Origin: CANJUD01 sp043750035
Lineage (GTDB): Bacteria; Bacteroidota; Bacteroidia; UKL13-3
Assembly: GCA_043750035.1 (NCBI GenBank)
Contig: JAYVCI010000288.1
Location: 1 to 15,564 of the forward strand
Reading direction: 5' to 3'
Length of the DNA: 15,564 nt
Under the pieces are notes generated by a model. That model was not told where the DNA came from, ran no database searches, and saw nothing but the letters and a program-made list of their open reading frames with translations. Both the position numbers and the translations under genes were made by a program. Positions 1 to 7,637 of this stretch are shown here, one piece after another. Position 1 is the stretch's first letter; each line of letters begins with the position of its first letter.

Positions 1-1
1 C

Positions 2-811
2 ACCAATGCTACACATCGTGATTATACAAGCCAACATGCTTCCGTTAAAAAATCATTATCATATACATTAAATGCCGATGTGGTAAATGGGGGCTCATAT
101 CCGCAATATACTGCGGCATGGATAGACTGGAACAACGACGGAGATTTTGATGATGCAGGAGAAAAATTGAAAGAAGATATTATAGTAGCAGACTCCGGAA
201 CATTTACCATTAATTTTACCGTGCCCTGCAGTGCGGTGGCCAATACCACCCGCATGCGTATCCGCAGCGAGTTTTATGCCAATGGCGGTGGTCTAGATCC
301 CTGCAATTATAATTTTGCAATGGCAGGCGAGACCGAAGATTATTCAATTGATATTATAGACAGCCCACGTATTGTTACTTCCATTATTGCCTCACAACCC
401 GATACAAGTTATTTGCAAACGGGCCAAACCAATATGCAACTCATGATGATTCGTATCAATACGCAAGGATGCGGAGCATTGCCTGTAGGCAGATTTGACT
501 TCTCTACCACCGGTTCAAGCAGTGCCGCTGGCGATATTAATGATGCTAAAGTATGGTATACTGGTAGTAGCAATATATATACAACTACTTCTCAGTTTGG
601 TGCTACGGTGAGTGCACCAAATGGAGCATTTAGTATTACAGGTTCAAAAAATATTGTCACAGATTCAGCTTGGTTTTGGCTTAGCTACAGTTTAACCTCA
701 GGTGCCACGATAGGCAACGATGTGGATGCAGAAATCAGATATATAATAATTGATGGAGTTGCTGATACGCCCAATGTTGTGGCTCCTGCGGGCCATCGGG
801 TGATTCATAAT
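2..811 (+). repeat. Internal supra-domain duplication, copy 1 (GEVED + BNR-associated domain)
   Basis: This segment of the first gene pairs with 1808-2617. Landmarks WIDWN, GETEDYSI, SQPDTSY, WYTG, TDSA and the AG-R near the end are each offset by exactly 602 residues (1806 bases), so there is no net insertion or deletion over about 270 residues. DNA similarity is obvious around the WIDWN block (110-178 against 1916-1984). This indicates tandem duplication of a domain block within the gene. Confidence 0.85.
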
Positions 812-3800
812 TGTTATGCCCATTATACCTATATAGACTCAGGTTTGAAAGTTGATTTCGACAATCAAAGTATTAGTAATAATTATTACTGGACTTTTGG
901 CGATGGAGATACCAGTATACTAAAATCACCGTCGCATGCATATAGTAGCAGTGGAACTTATAACGTTTGCTTAATTAACTGTAATGATACAATTTGCAAA
1001 AAAATTGCCGTAAATTCAAATACCAATTGCAAGGCACCTTTTAAAATTACTGTAATAAATTATACGGGTACTTTTAATGATTTGTCTCAGGTAAATGGTG
1101 GCACACCTTCTTTTTATTGGAACTTTGGAGATGGTAATACTTCAACCACGCAATCACCCGTTCATACATACAGTAGTGCGGGCACCTATTATATAACCCA
1201 TGCCATATCTACTACCACTGGGTGTACAGATTCTACCTATGATACCGTGGTGGTGAACCCAATGACATATATATCATCAGACGCATTTCATACAGGTAAT
1301 TTATATGTTCAAAAAGGTACCATCAATCAAGAAATAATTGGATTGCAAGTGGTCACTTCAGCTTCAGGTTCACCGCTTAGTATGGATAATATTATATTTA
1401 ATACACAAGGAAGTACCACTGCAAGTGATATATCAAATGCGAGCGTTTATTATACAGGGAATAATAATATTTTTTCAAATACTAAAGCGTATGGTTTAGT
1501 TATAGCATCACCCAGTGGGCAAATGAGTTTCAGTTCTAGTACCATAACATTGAATAATGACACGAATTATTTTTGGCTTACCTATGATATTGTATCAGGA
1601 GCTGTTACCTATGATACCGTGGATGCAAAAGTGGTTTCTATAAAGGCAGGCGGCACAACATATACGCCTTCTGTAACTAACCCTGCAGGTTATCATATTG
1701 TTTCCAATTATTGCACTCCCGATAATTATTCAAATAGCTCAACTATATATTATGGCATTACCAAAGTAGTTTTGGCGGGAATCAATAATGCATCATCGGT
1801 TCCTAAAAATAATGCTACACACAGTGATTATACCAATATACATGCAACCGTTAAAAAACAAGTATCCTATTCATTAACTGTAGATATTAGTAACTCGGGA
1901 TATAATAACCAATTTACTGCGGCATGGATAGATTGGAATAAAGATGGGGATTTTGATGATGCCGGAGAAAAATTAGGTGAAGACAGTATATCAAATACTT
2001 CGGGAACAAATACTTTTAATTTTACAGTACCCTGCAACTCCAAAGCAGGGACTACGCTTATGCGTGTGAGAACAGAGTACTATGCTAATGGTGGCGGCCT
2101 CGATCCTTGTTATTATAATTATAATGTAGCGGGAGAAACAGAAGATTATTCAATAGTTATTTCTGATAGTGTACGTACAATAACTTCCATCGAAGCTTCA
2201 CAACCTGATACAAGTTATGTGTCTGTCGGGTCAGCGAATAATCAAATATTGAAGATTCGTATTAACTCGAGTGGTTGTGGAAATGTTGCTGTAGCTAATT
2301 TTGATTTTAGCACCAATGGCTCTTCTAATGCCAGTAATGATATATCTGTTGCTAAATTATGGTATACGGGAACAAGTGATGTGTTTGCAACCACTACTCA
2401 GTATGGCCCTACTTCCTCAAGTCCTTTAGGGGTATTTTATGTGAACGGATCAACAAGCATTACTACCGATTCTGCTTTCTATTGGCTTTCTTATAATATT
2501 GCTTCAGGAGCAGCTACAAACAACAAAGTAGATGCCGAAATCAGAAAAGTATATATTAGTAGTAACTATTATACACCAACAGATACTGCACCAGCAGGCA
2601 GTCGCCCTATTGCGAATGCGAGTACGACTTGCAATGCCAAAATTAAATATCAGATAACAAATTTATCCGTATTATATACCGATTCATCCTATACAAATAG
2701 TGGGAATATAACTTCCTACAATTGGGATTTTGGTGATGGAGATACAGCTATAGGTAAGTCGCCAAATCATACTTATATAAATGCGGGTACTTATTACGTA
2801 ACCCTTGCCATATATACTACAACAGGTTGTACCGATACTGCTTATGATAGTGTGGTGGTAACTAGTGGAGGAGGCACCTCATGTGCGGCATATTATAGTT
2901 ATACGCAAAATTTAGATACCGTTTTCTTTAAAGGATCTGCAACCAATACCACCGGAAATGTAACTTACGCTTGGGATTTTGGCGACAATACCGGTGCCTC
3001 ACAGCAATCGCCTACGCATATATATAGTAGTACAGGAAACTATTATATATGTCTTAAAATTACAGATACAAATTGCACCAACACCTATTGTAGCAACGTA
3101 AATGTTAATACTCAAAATACCAACCGCTATACACTAGCCGGAAACGTGATGGCAGGTAATGCTTATGGCTATCCTGCTATGGTTTGGGCAATAGTATATG
3201 ACACTGCCGCAGGAACACTTACCGCAGTAGATTCTGTAAATACTGATTCTATTGGTCATTATATATTCAATCTCAACCAAGGACATTATTTGGTAAAAAC
3301 TGCGTTGGATAGTACAAGTAATAATTACAGCAATTATTTGCCTACTTATTATAACAATAAACTGCATTGGGATACTGCTTATCTGATAAATTTAGATTCT
3401 AATAAATACAATATAAATATTACCATGATACAGGGAAATAACCCCGGTGGCCCAGGTTTTATCGGTGGTAAAACAAGCCAAGGTGCTAACAAAACAGAGG
3501 CTGTGGGCGACCCATTGCCAAATATACAAATTGACTTGCTCGATGCCAATAAAAAAGCAGTGGCCTATACTTATAGTGATGCCCAGGGTAATTTCAAATT
3601 TAATAGTCTTCCCTATGGCACCTACTATTTACATCCTGAAATATTTGGCAAAAAAACAGTGGAAATGAAGATAATTTTGAGTGCTTCTAATCATAAGGTA
3701 GAATATATTACTGTTGAAGTAAATCGCTTTTATGTAACCTCTTATTTAACAATCACAAGTATTGGTTCAGCGGCTAAAGAATCTGGCATTGAAATATGGC

Positions 3801-4009
3801 CCAACCCAGCCACCGATAATTTATATATAAAATCAGAAAAAACCATTTCGCAAATTAATTTCACAGATATTACAGGCAAGCAAATTATGAATATATATAA
3901 ACCCCAGAACACGCTTGATATTTCTAATTTGGAGGCAGGATTATATATTATACAAATTACAACAAAAGACGGATTGAATGTAACGTATAAATTTGTAAAA
4001 AATAGATAA
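2..4009 (+). CDS. Large secreted multidomain PKD/GEVED protein with T9SS C-terminal sorting domain (5' partial)
   Basis: The frame is open to the left edge, so the N-terminus and any signal peptide are missing; 1335 residues are visible. Domain order, by visible residue, is: GEVED domain (about 1-118, WIDWN then GETEDYS); a BNR-associated N-terminal-like domain (125-268, WYTG and FWLSY); two PKD domains (FGDGD near 299, FGDGN near 375); a second BNR-associated domain (424-568); a second GEVED (571-718); a third BNR-associated domain (725-870); two more PKD domains (near 909 and 993); a two-part carboxypeptidase-regulatory/SdrD-like module (1043-1245); and a T9SS type A sorting tail (1262-1335, EIWPNPATDNLYI to YKFVKNR). 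By family knowledge this is an exported, surface-attached or released adhesin-like protein with no catalytic motif. The role in adhesion or polymer binding is inferred. The gene immediately downstream is a shorter paralog. Confidence 0.9.
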   Translation, partial: TNATHRDYTSQHASVKKSLSYTLNADVVNGGSYPQYTAAWIDWNNDGDFDDAGEKLKEDIIVADSGTFTINFTVPCSAVANTTRMRIRSEFYANGGGLDPCNYNFAMAGETEDYSIDIIDSPRIVTSIIASQPDTSYLQTGQTNMQLMMIRINTQGCGALPVGRFDFSTTGSSSAAGDINDAKVWYTGSSNIYTTTSQFGATVSAPNGAFSITGSKNIVTDSAWFWLSYSLTSGATIGNDVDAEIRYIIIDGVADTPNVVAPAGHRVIHNCYAHYTYIDSGLKVDFDNQSISNNYYWTFGDGDTSILKSPSHAYSSSGTYNVCLINCNDTICKKIAVNSNTNCKAPFKITVINYTGTFNDLSQVNGGTPSFYWNFGDGNTSTTQSPVHTYSSAGTYYITHAISTTTGCTDSTYDTVVVNPMTYISSDAFHTGNLYVQKGTINQEIIGLQVVTSASGSPLSMDNIIFNTQGSTTASDISNASVYYTGNNNIFSNTKAYGLVIASPSGQMSFSSSTITLNNDTNYFWLTYDIVSGAVTYDTVDAKVVSIKAGGTTYTPSVTNPAGYHIVSNYCTPDNYSNSSTIYYGITKVVLAGINNASSVPKNNATHSDYTNIHATVKKQVSYSLTVDISNSGYNNQFTAAWIDWNKDGDFDDAGEKLGEDSISNTSGTNTFNFTVPCNSKAGTTLMRVRTEYYANGGGLDPCYYNYNVAGETEDYSIVISDSVRTITSIEASQPDTSYVSVGSANNQILKIRINSSGCGNVAVANFDFSTNGSSNASNDISVAKLWYTGTSDVFATTTQYGPTSSSPLGVFYVNGSTSITTDSAFYWLSYNIASGAATNNKVDAEIRKVYISSNYYTPTDTAPAGSRPIANASTTCNAKIKYQITNLSVLYTDSSYTNSGNITSYNWDFGDGDTAIGKSPNHTYINAGTYYVTLAIYTTTGCTDTAYDSVVVTSGGGTSCAAYYSYTQNLDTVFFKGSATNTTGNVTYAWDFGDNTGASQQSPTHIYSSTGNYYICLKITDTNCTNTYCSNVNVNTQNTNRYTLAGNVMAGNAYGYPAMVWAIVYDTAAGTLTAVDSVNTDSIGHYIFNLNQGHYLVKTALDSTSNNYSNYLPTYYNNKLHWDTAYLINLDSNKYNINITMIQGNNPGGPGFIGGKTSQGANKTEAVGDPLPNIQIDLLDANKKAVAYTYSDAQGNFKFNSLPYGTYYLHPEIFGKKTVEMKIILSASNHKVEYITVEVNRFYVTSYLTITSIGSAAKESGIEIWPNPATDNLYIKSEKTISQINFTDITGKQIMNIYKPQNTLDISNLEAGLYIIQITTKDGLNVTYKFVKNR
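1808..2617 (+). repeat. Internal supra-domain duplication, copy 2
   Basis: Second copy of the GEVED plus BNR-associated block, in register with the segment at 2-811. The following PKD pairs also correspond between units, but the linkers there diverge in length. The BNR-associated domain at about 1270-1700 is a third, more diverged copy outside this in-register pair. Confidence 0.85.
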
Positions 4010-4085
4010 ATCCAAGTAATAACTTTTACAGCTTAAAAATTAAAAATGTGACAAATAAATTAGTATTAAATAAATCCCTTCAACC

Positions 4086-4093
4086 TATATTTG
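4086..4093 (+). promoter_or_regulatory. Bacteroidota-type -7 promoter element upstream of second PKD gene
   Basis: TATATTTG matches the Bacteroidota TAnnTTTG -7 consensus and lies 73 bases before the ATG of the next gene. No clear -33 TTTG is visible about 20 bases upstream. A start near position 4100 would give a leader of roughly 65 bases that includes the GC-rich palindrome at 4135-4148. The rest of the 157-base gap is AT-rich with no other feature seen. Confidence 0.5.
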
Positions 4094-4134
4094 TATCGAA
4101 TTATAATATGCTTGATGCAAACGATAAAATTCAA

Positions 4135-4148
4135 TCCGCCGCGGCGGA
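4135..4148. repeat. GC-rich perfect palindrome (CCGCCGCGGCGG core), copy 1
   Basis: TCCGCCGCGGCGGA is a perfect 14-base palindrome in otherwise AT-rich DNA. The CGCCGCGGCG core recurs at 6331-6342 and 12035-12050. Here it falls in the presumed 5' leader of the second PKD gene, 18 bases before its ATG, where it could form a hairpin in the mRNA. Confidence 0.75.
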
Positions 4149-4166
4149 CTAAATATAAAATATAAA

Positions 4167-6101
4167 ATGAAAAAAGTTATTCAAATTCTAACAATTACCG
4201 CACTGTTCCTAATAACCAGCAACAGCAGCATGAATGCCCAATGTAAAGCCAGTTACCTGTTCTATCAAAATGGTAAAACAGTAACTTTCTACGATTCGAC
4301 TTTAGTTAATGTCGCTAATCCATCTTTTTACTGGAGTTTTGGAGATGGAACTACAGATACGGGTGTGTACGCTACACATACCTATGCTACGTACGGAACC
4401 TATTATGTTTGCCACGCAGTTTATGCAGCAAATTGTGCCGACACAATTTGCGATTCTATTGTAATAGCTGCTCCAAGTTGCAGAGCCATGTTCAAAGATT
4501 ATTCAAATGGCTTACAATGCTATTTTTATAATGGCAGCTCTTCTATTTCAGGTAGCCCTACTTATTATTGGAATTTTGGGGATGGCAATAGTTCAACACA
4601 AGAACATCCGTCTCACAGCTATTCAGCAAGTGGTACTTACACAGTATGCTTATATGAAAATGACAGTGCTGGTAATTGTTCTGATAGTATATGCCAGCAA
4701 GTAGTTATTTCTACGCAAAATACCAATACCTGTAGTGCAGTAAATAAATACTATTTCCAAAATGGAACTGCTTATTTCTACGGTCCTTATAATTCCAATG
4801 GAGCGGCATATAGTAGTTATTATTGGGATTTTGGAGATGGTACTTCTTCTACACAACATTCACCTACGCATTTATATAATGGTGCTGGTCCCTACTTGGT
4901 TTGCTTAACAGTTAATGACAGTGGCTGCTCAGATACCTATTGCGATTCTTTGTACAACAGCCACAATGGAGGTGGAAGCTGTAATGTATATTATACGGAT
5001 TCTTCTTATGGCGATACAACTGCTTTTAATGCATCAGTAAAAGGTACCAATGGCACCGTAACTTATGCTTGGGATTTTGGGGATGGAACAAGTTCTATGC
5101 AGCAAAATCCAATACATATATATCCAAGTGCTGGATATTATTATTGCTGTGTTAAAATAACTGATTCTAGTTGTACAAGTTCTTATTGTGATTATATAAA
5201 TAAGGGAAGTAACAACGGTCGCTATGCGGTGATGGGGCGAATTTATGCGGGTAATACTTTTGTATATCCAGCAATGGTATGGGCTATTAATTATGATTCA
5301 GCAGCGGGTACATTAACGGGTGTAGATTCTACGATTACAGATAGCTTGGGTTTTTATTATTTTAGTGTGAGCAAAGGCTTTTATTTAATTAAAGCAGCCA
5401 TGGATGCAAGTAATGTAAGTGTGAGTAATTTTATGCCCACCTATTATATGAACAAACTCACTTGGGACAGTGCTACACAACTTCAAGTGGATACAGATTA
5501 TTATAATATTAATATCGACCTGCTTGCTGGAAATAATCCCGGAGGCCCAGGTTTTATAGGAGGTAAAACAAGCCAAGGAGCTAATAAAACCAATGCAACA
5601 GGCGATCCCGTAAATCAGGTACAGATTAATTTATTGGATGCAAACAAAGAAGCAGTAGCCTATACTTATAGTGATGCGAATGGCGATTTTAAATTCTCAA
5701 ATATTGCTTACGGCACTTATTATATACACCCAGAAATGCCGGGCAAAAAATCGTTTGATATAATGGTTACAATTAGTGCATCAACACCATCTGTAAATAC
5801 TATTTTTGTGGAGGTAAACAAGAAGTATGTGAGTGCATCACTTACGGGTATTAATTCTGTGAGCGGTTCCGATAGCTATCGGAACGAAATATGGCCCAAT
5901 CCTGCAACAGAAAATATATATATTAAATCAAATACTGCTATCTCAAATATATATATAACAGATATAACAGGGAAGCATGTTTTGGACATAAATAAATCTG
6001 AGAACACTATAAATATTTCATCACTGGATGCAGGAATATATATTATGCAAATAATAACCAAAGAAGGAATGTTGGTTCCTTATAAGTTTGTGAAACAATA
6101 A
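4167..6101 (+). CDS. Secreted four-PKD-domain protein with T9SS C-terminal sorting domain
   Basis: The 644-residue product starts with a clear signal peptide (MKKVIQILTITALFLI, cleavage probably after NAQ at 25). Four PKD domains follow, marked by FGDG motifs near residues 58, 137, 222 and 304, several with cysteine pairs (VCHAV...C, VCL...C). Residues 352-560 form a two-part carboxypeptidase-regulatory/SdrD-like module containing GNNPGGPGFIGGKTSQGANK. Residues 573-644 are a T9SS type A sorting tail (EIWPNPATENIYI, FVKQ end). The C-terminal 300 residues closely parallel those of the upstream gene, so the pair are paralogs from tandem duplication. No catalytic motif is visible; an adhesin or surface-structural role is inferred. 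It has its own promoter-like element at 4086 and a terminator at 6198-6232, so it is probably monocistronic. Confidence 0.93.
   Translation: MKKVIQILTITALFLITSNSSMNAQCKASYLFYQNGKTVTFYDSTLVNVANPSFYWSFGDGTTDTGVYATHTYATYGTYYVCHAVYAANCADTICDSIVIAAPSCRAMFKDYSNGLQCYFYNGSSSISGSPTYYWNFGDGNSSTQEHPSHSYSASGTYTVCLYENDSAGNCSDSICQQVVISTQNTNTCSAVNKYYFQNGTAYFYGPYNSNGAAYSSYYWDFGDGTSSTQHSPTHLYNGAGPYLVCLTVNDSGCSDTYCDSLYNSHNGGGSCNVYYTDSSYGDTTAFNASVKGTNGTVTYAWDFGDGTSSMQQNPIHIYPSAGYYYCCVKITDSSCTSSYCDYINKGSNNGRYAVMGRIYAGNTFVYPAMVWAINYDSAAGTLTGVDSTITDSLGFYYFSVSKGFYLIKAAMDASNVSVSNFMPTYYMNKLTWDSATQLQVDTDYYNINIDLLAGNNPGGPGFIGGKTSQGANKTNATGDPVNQVQINLLDANKEAVAYTYSDANGDFKFSNIAYGTYYIHPEMPGKKSFDIMVTISASTPSVNTIFVEVNKKYVSASLTGINSVSGSDSYRNEIWPNPATENIYIKSNTAISNIYITDITGKHVLDINKSENTINISSLDAGIYIMQIITKEGMLVPYKFVKQ
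5866..5885. repeat. Perfect 20-base palindrome inside coding sequence (CCGATAGCTATCGG core)
   Basis: Bases 5866-5885 form a perfect palindrome around CCGATAGCTATCGG. It lies in frame and encodes about SGSDSYRN (residues 566-573) in the linker just before the T9SS tail. The upstream paralog has AAKESG at this place instead. The same 14-base core recurs at 6502-6515 inside the SAM riboswitch. Confidence 0.8.
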
Positions 6102-6105
6102 GCAT

Positions 6106-6182
6106 TGTCACCATGAGTTTATCGAAGGGCGACATGGAGGAGCACCCTAGTTTGTCCACCCTTCGATAAACTCAGGATGACA
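6106..6182. repeat. Imperfect inverted repeat immediately after PKD gene (REP-like)
   Basis: A left arm at 6106-6134 (TGTCACCATGAGTTTATCGA...) and a right arm at 6153-6182 (...TTCGATAAACTCAGGATGACA) are near-perfect reverse complements around an 18-base centre. It starts 4 bases after the stop codon. It would form a long hairpin but has no T-tract at its end, so it looks like a dispersed intergenic palindromic element, not a simple terminator. Confidence 0.75.
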
Positions 6183-6197
6183 AACAAAATATCAAAG

Positions 6198-6232
6198 CCC
6201 AGTTTCAGAAATGAAATTGGGATTTTGTTTTT
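6198..6232 (+). terminator. Rho-independent-like terminator of PKD gene
   Basis: CCCAGTTTC (6198-6206) pairs with GAAATTGGG (6213-6221) with one G-U, around a six-base loop, followed by ATTTTGTTTTT (6222-6232). ACAAAAT before the stem can extend the pairing with ATTTTGT after it across a bulge. It fits termination of the upstream gene before the metH leader. Confidence 0.65.
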
Positions 6233-6245
6233 GCTCCATCCCGTC

Positions 6246-6269
6246 GTGGTTGGTGGGGACACCAACCAC
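6246..6269. repeat. Perfect 10-bp hairpin element
   Basis: GTGGTTGGTG (6246-6255) and CACCAACCAC (6260-6269) are exact reverse complements around GGGA. No T-run follows. It resembles the short palindromic intergenic elements that are frequent in Bacteroidota genomes; dispersal in this genome cannot be tested from one window. Confidence 0.65.
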
Positions 6270-6291
6270 TTACAGTCTGCAATCATGCGTC

Positions 6292-6368
6292 AGCCATTCA
6301 TCATTCATCATTCATCATTAACCATTAACCCCGCCGCGGCGGAAACCATTAACCATTCATCCCCCCCC
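6292..6368. repeat. Simple-sequence tract with embedded GC palindrome (copy 2) and C8 run
   Basis: Short imperfect tandem units of CATTCAT and ATTAACC type run over 6294-6360. They are interrupted by CCGCCGCGGCGG (6331-6342), the second copy of the GC-rich palindrome, and end in eight consecutive C (6361-6368). Nothing coding is visible between 6102 and the riboswitch. The tract lies roughly 60-140 bases upstream of the metH promoter element. Confidence 0.7.
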
Positions 6369-6430
6369 TACGCTTCGTGCCCCCTATCCTACGTCTCAGA
6401 AAATTTTCACAACAAAATATTTTTTTGCCG

Positions 6431-6438
6431 TATATTTG
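6431..6438 (+). promoter_or_regulatory. -7 promoter element for the SAM-riboswitch/metH operon
   Basis: TATATTTG matches TAnnTTTG and ends 5 bases before the first base of riboswitch stem P1 (6444). That is the distance expected if transcription starts at or just before the aptamer. No good -33 TTTG is present about 20 bases upstream, where the sequence is AT-rich. Confidence 0.65.
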
Positions 6439-6443
6439 CACCA

Positions 6444-6573
6444 CTTATCCAGAAAGACGGAGGGAATAGGCCCGAAGATGTCTTGGCAACCCCAATAAAT
6501 CCCGATAGCTATCGGGAAGGGTGCTAATTCCTATCTCACATTCTGATAGTTATTGGAATTGGGAAAAGATAAG
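6444..6573 (+). ncRNA. SAM-I (S-box) riboswitch aptamer
   Basis: The order of conserved S-box blocks is complete. P1 is formed by CTTATC (6444-6449) and GATAAG (6568-6573). The P2 region carries AAGAC...GTCTT around GGAGGGAATAGGCCCGAAGA with the kink-turn and pseudoknot loop. Then come GGCAACC, a P3 of ACCC/GGGT, GTGCTAATTCC, and P4 closing at GGAATTGGG. It is oriented toward a methionine synthase gene 56 bases downstream, so by family knowledge SAM binding should lower expression of the operon. Odd point: the P3 loop holds an 18-base perfect palindrome (6500-6517). No poly-U terminator follows; alternative pairings are given under findings. Confidence 0.93.
6500..6517. repeat. Palindrome in riboswitch P3 loop (CCGATAGCTATCGG core, second copy)
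   Basis: TCCCGATAGCTATCGGGA is a perfect 18-base palindrome in the terminal loop of P3, where it would extend P3 as an extra hairpin. It shares the 14-base core with the palindrome in the PKD gene at 5866-5885, 634 bases upstream. Confidence 0.8.
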
Positions 6574-6629
6574 AGCGTGAAGTATCACGAATCTCCCATC
6601 TTTCAGGATAAAGTTAAGCAAACACGAAG

Positions 6630-7634
6630 ATGGAAATATTAAAAGAAATTTTAGCAAAGCGTATCATGATTTTGGACGGTGCCATGGGCACCATGATTCA
6701 ACGATACAAACTTACTGAAGAGCAATATCGTGGCGAACGATTTAAAGATTTTCCACATTCGCTTAAAGGGAATAATGATTTGTTGGTACTTACCCAGCCG
6801 CAAATTATACAAGAAATACATGAAGAATATTTGGCCTGTGGTGTAGATATTATTGAAACAAATACTTTCAATGGCACTTATATAAGTATGGCCGATTATC
6901 ACATGGAAGATTTGGTGTACGAACTTAATTTAGCCGGTGCCAAAGCTGCCAAAGCTGCTTGCGAAAAGTATAATATACTCACCCCTGATAAACCCAGATT
7001 TGTAGCAGGTTCCATCGGCCCAACAAATAAAACGTGTACACTTTCGCCCGATGTAAATGACCCAGGTTTTCGTGCCATTACTTTTGATGAACTGGTAACT
7101 GCATACACCGAACAAATACGTGGATTAATTGATGGTGGTTCTGATTTGTTATTGGTAGAAACGGTGTTCGATACACTTAATTGCAAAGCTGCATTATTTG
7201 CCTGCAACCAATATTTTGAGGTTATTGGAAAGCATTATCCTATTATGGTTTCGGGCACTATTACCGATGCTTCTGGCCGCACACTTAGCGGACAAACTAC
7301 CGAGGCATTTTATAATTCTATATCACATGCAAATCTTTTTTGTGTGGGATTAAATTGTGCTTTGGGAGCTAAAGAAATGCGTCCTTATATAGAAGAATTA
7401 TCACGCGTTGCAACTTGTTATATCAGTTGTCACCCCAATGCAGGATTGCCCAACGAGTTTGGCGAGTATGATGAAAGCCCAGAACACATGGCCGCATTAA
7501 TCAAAGATTTTGGCGAGAGCGGATTCTTAAATATTGTTGGTGGTTGCTGCGGTACCACTCCTGAACATATCAAAGCCATTGCCGATGTAGTTGCCAATAT
7601 GGCCCCACGCGAAGTACCACAATTCGTTTATTAA
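6630..7634 (+). CDS. metH: Methionine synthase, homocysteine-binding subunit/N-terminal domain (split MetH)
   Basis: The 334-residue protein matches the homocysteine S-methyltransferase barrel of cobalamin-dependent methionine synthase. It has ILDGAMGTM (14-22), LLVLTQP (51-57), DIIETNTFNG (73-82), GSIGPTNKT (127-135), LLVETVFDT (174-182), and the zinc ligands Cys243 (LNCALGA) and Cys306/Cys307 (GGCCGTTP). These positions agree closely with Cys247/310/311 of E. coli MetH. It ends where the first MetH module ends, so it is a natural domain split and not a frameshift. It would transfer the methyl group from methylcobalamin, carried by the third gene of the operon, to homocysteine in the cytoplasm. 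Expression is expected to be controlled by the SAM riboswitch 56 bases upstream. Confidence 0.95.
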   Translation: MEILKEILAKRIMILDGAMGTMIQRYKLTEEQYRGERFKDFPHSLKGNNDLLVLTQPQIIQEIHEEYLACGVDIIETNTFNGTYISMADYHMEDLVYELNLAGAKAAKAACEKYNILTPDKPRFVAGSIGPTNKTCTLSPDVNDPGFRAITFDELVTAYTEQIRGLIDGGSDLLLVETVFDTLNCKAALFACNQYFEVIGKHYPIMVSGTITDASGRTLSGQTTEAFYNSISHANLFCVGLNCALGAKEMRPYIEELSRVATCYISCHPNAGLPNEFGEYDESPEHMAALIKDFGESGFLNIVGGCCGTTPEHIKAIADVVANMAPREVPQFVY

Positions 7635-7637
7635 TAT

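Noticed and set aside
80..82. GTG at 80 as the start of the first large gene
   Set aside because: The frame is open to the left edge, and the residues before it (NATHRDYT...) match the second GEVED copy (NATHSDYT...), so the domain extends upstream.
6177..6527. Open reading frame of 116 codons between PKD gene and metH
   Set aside because: It runs through a terminator, simple repeats, a GC palindrome and the core of the SAM riboswitch. Its translation is low-complexity and resembles no protein.
6899..7207. Minus-strand open frames inside metH and other real genes
   Set aside because: They mirror the codon pattern of the coding strand, show no promoter-like elements, and translate to nothing recognisable.
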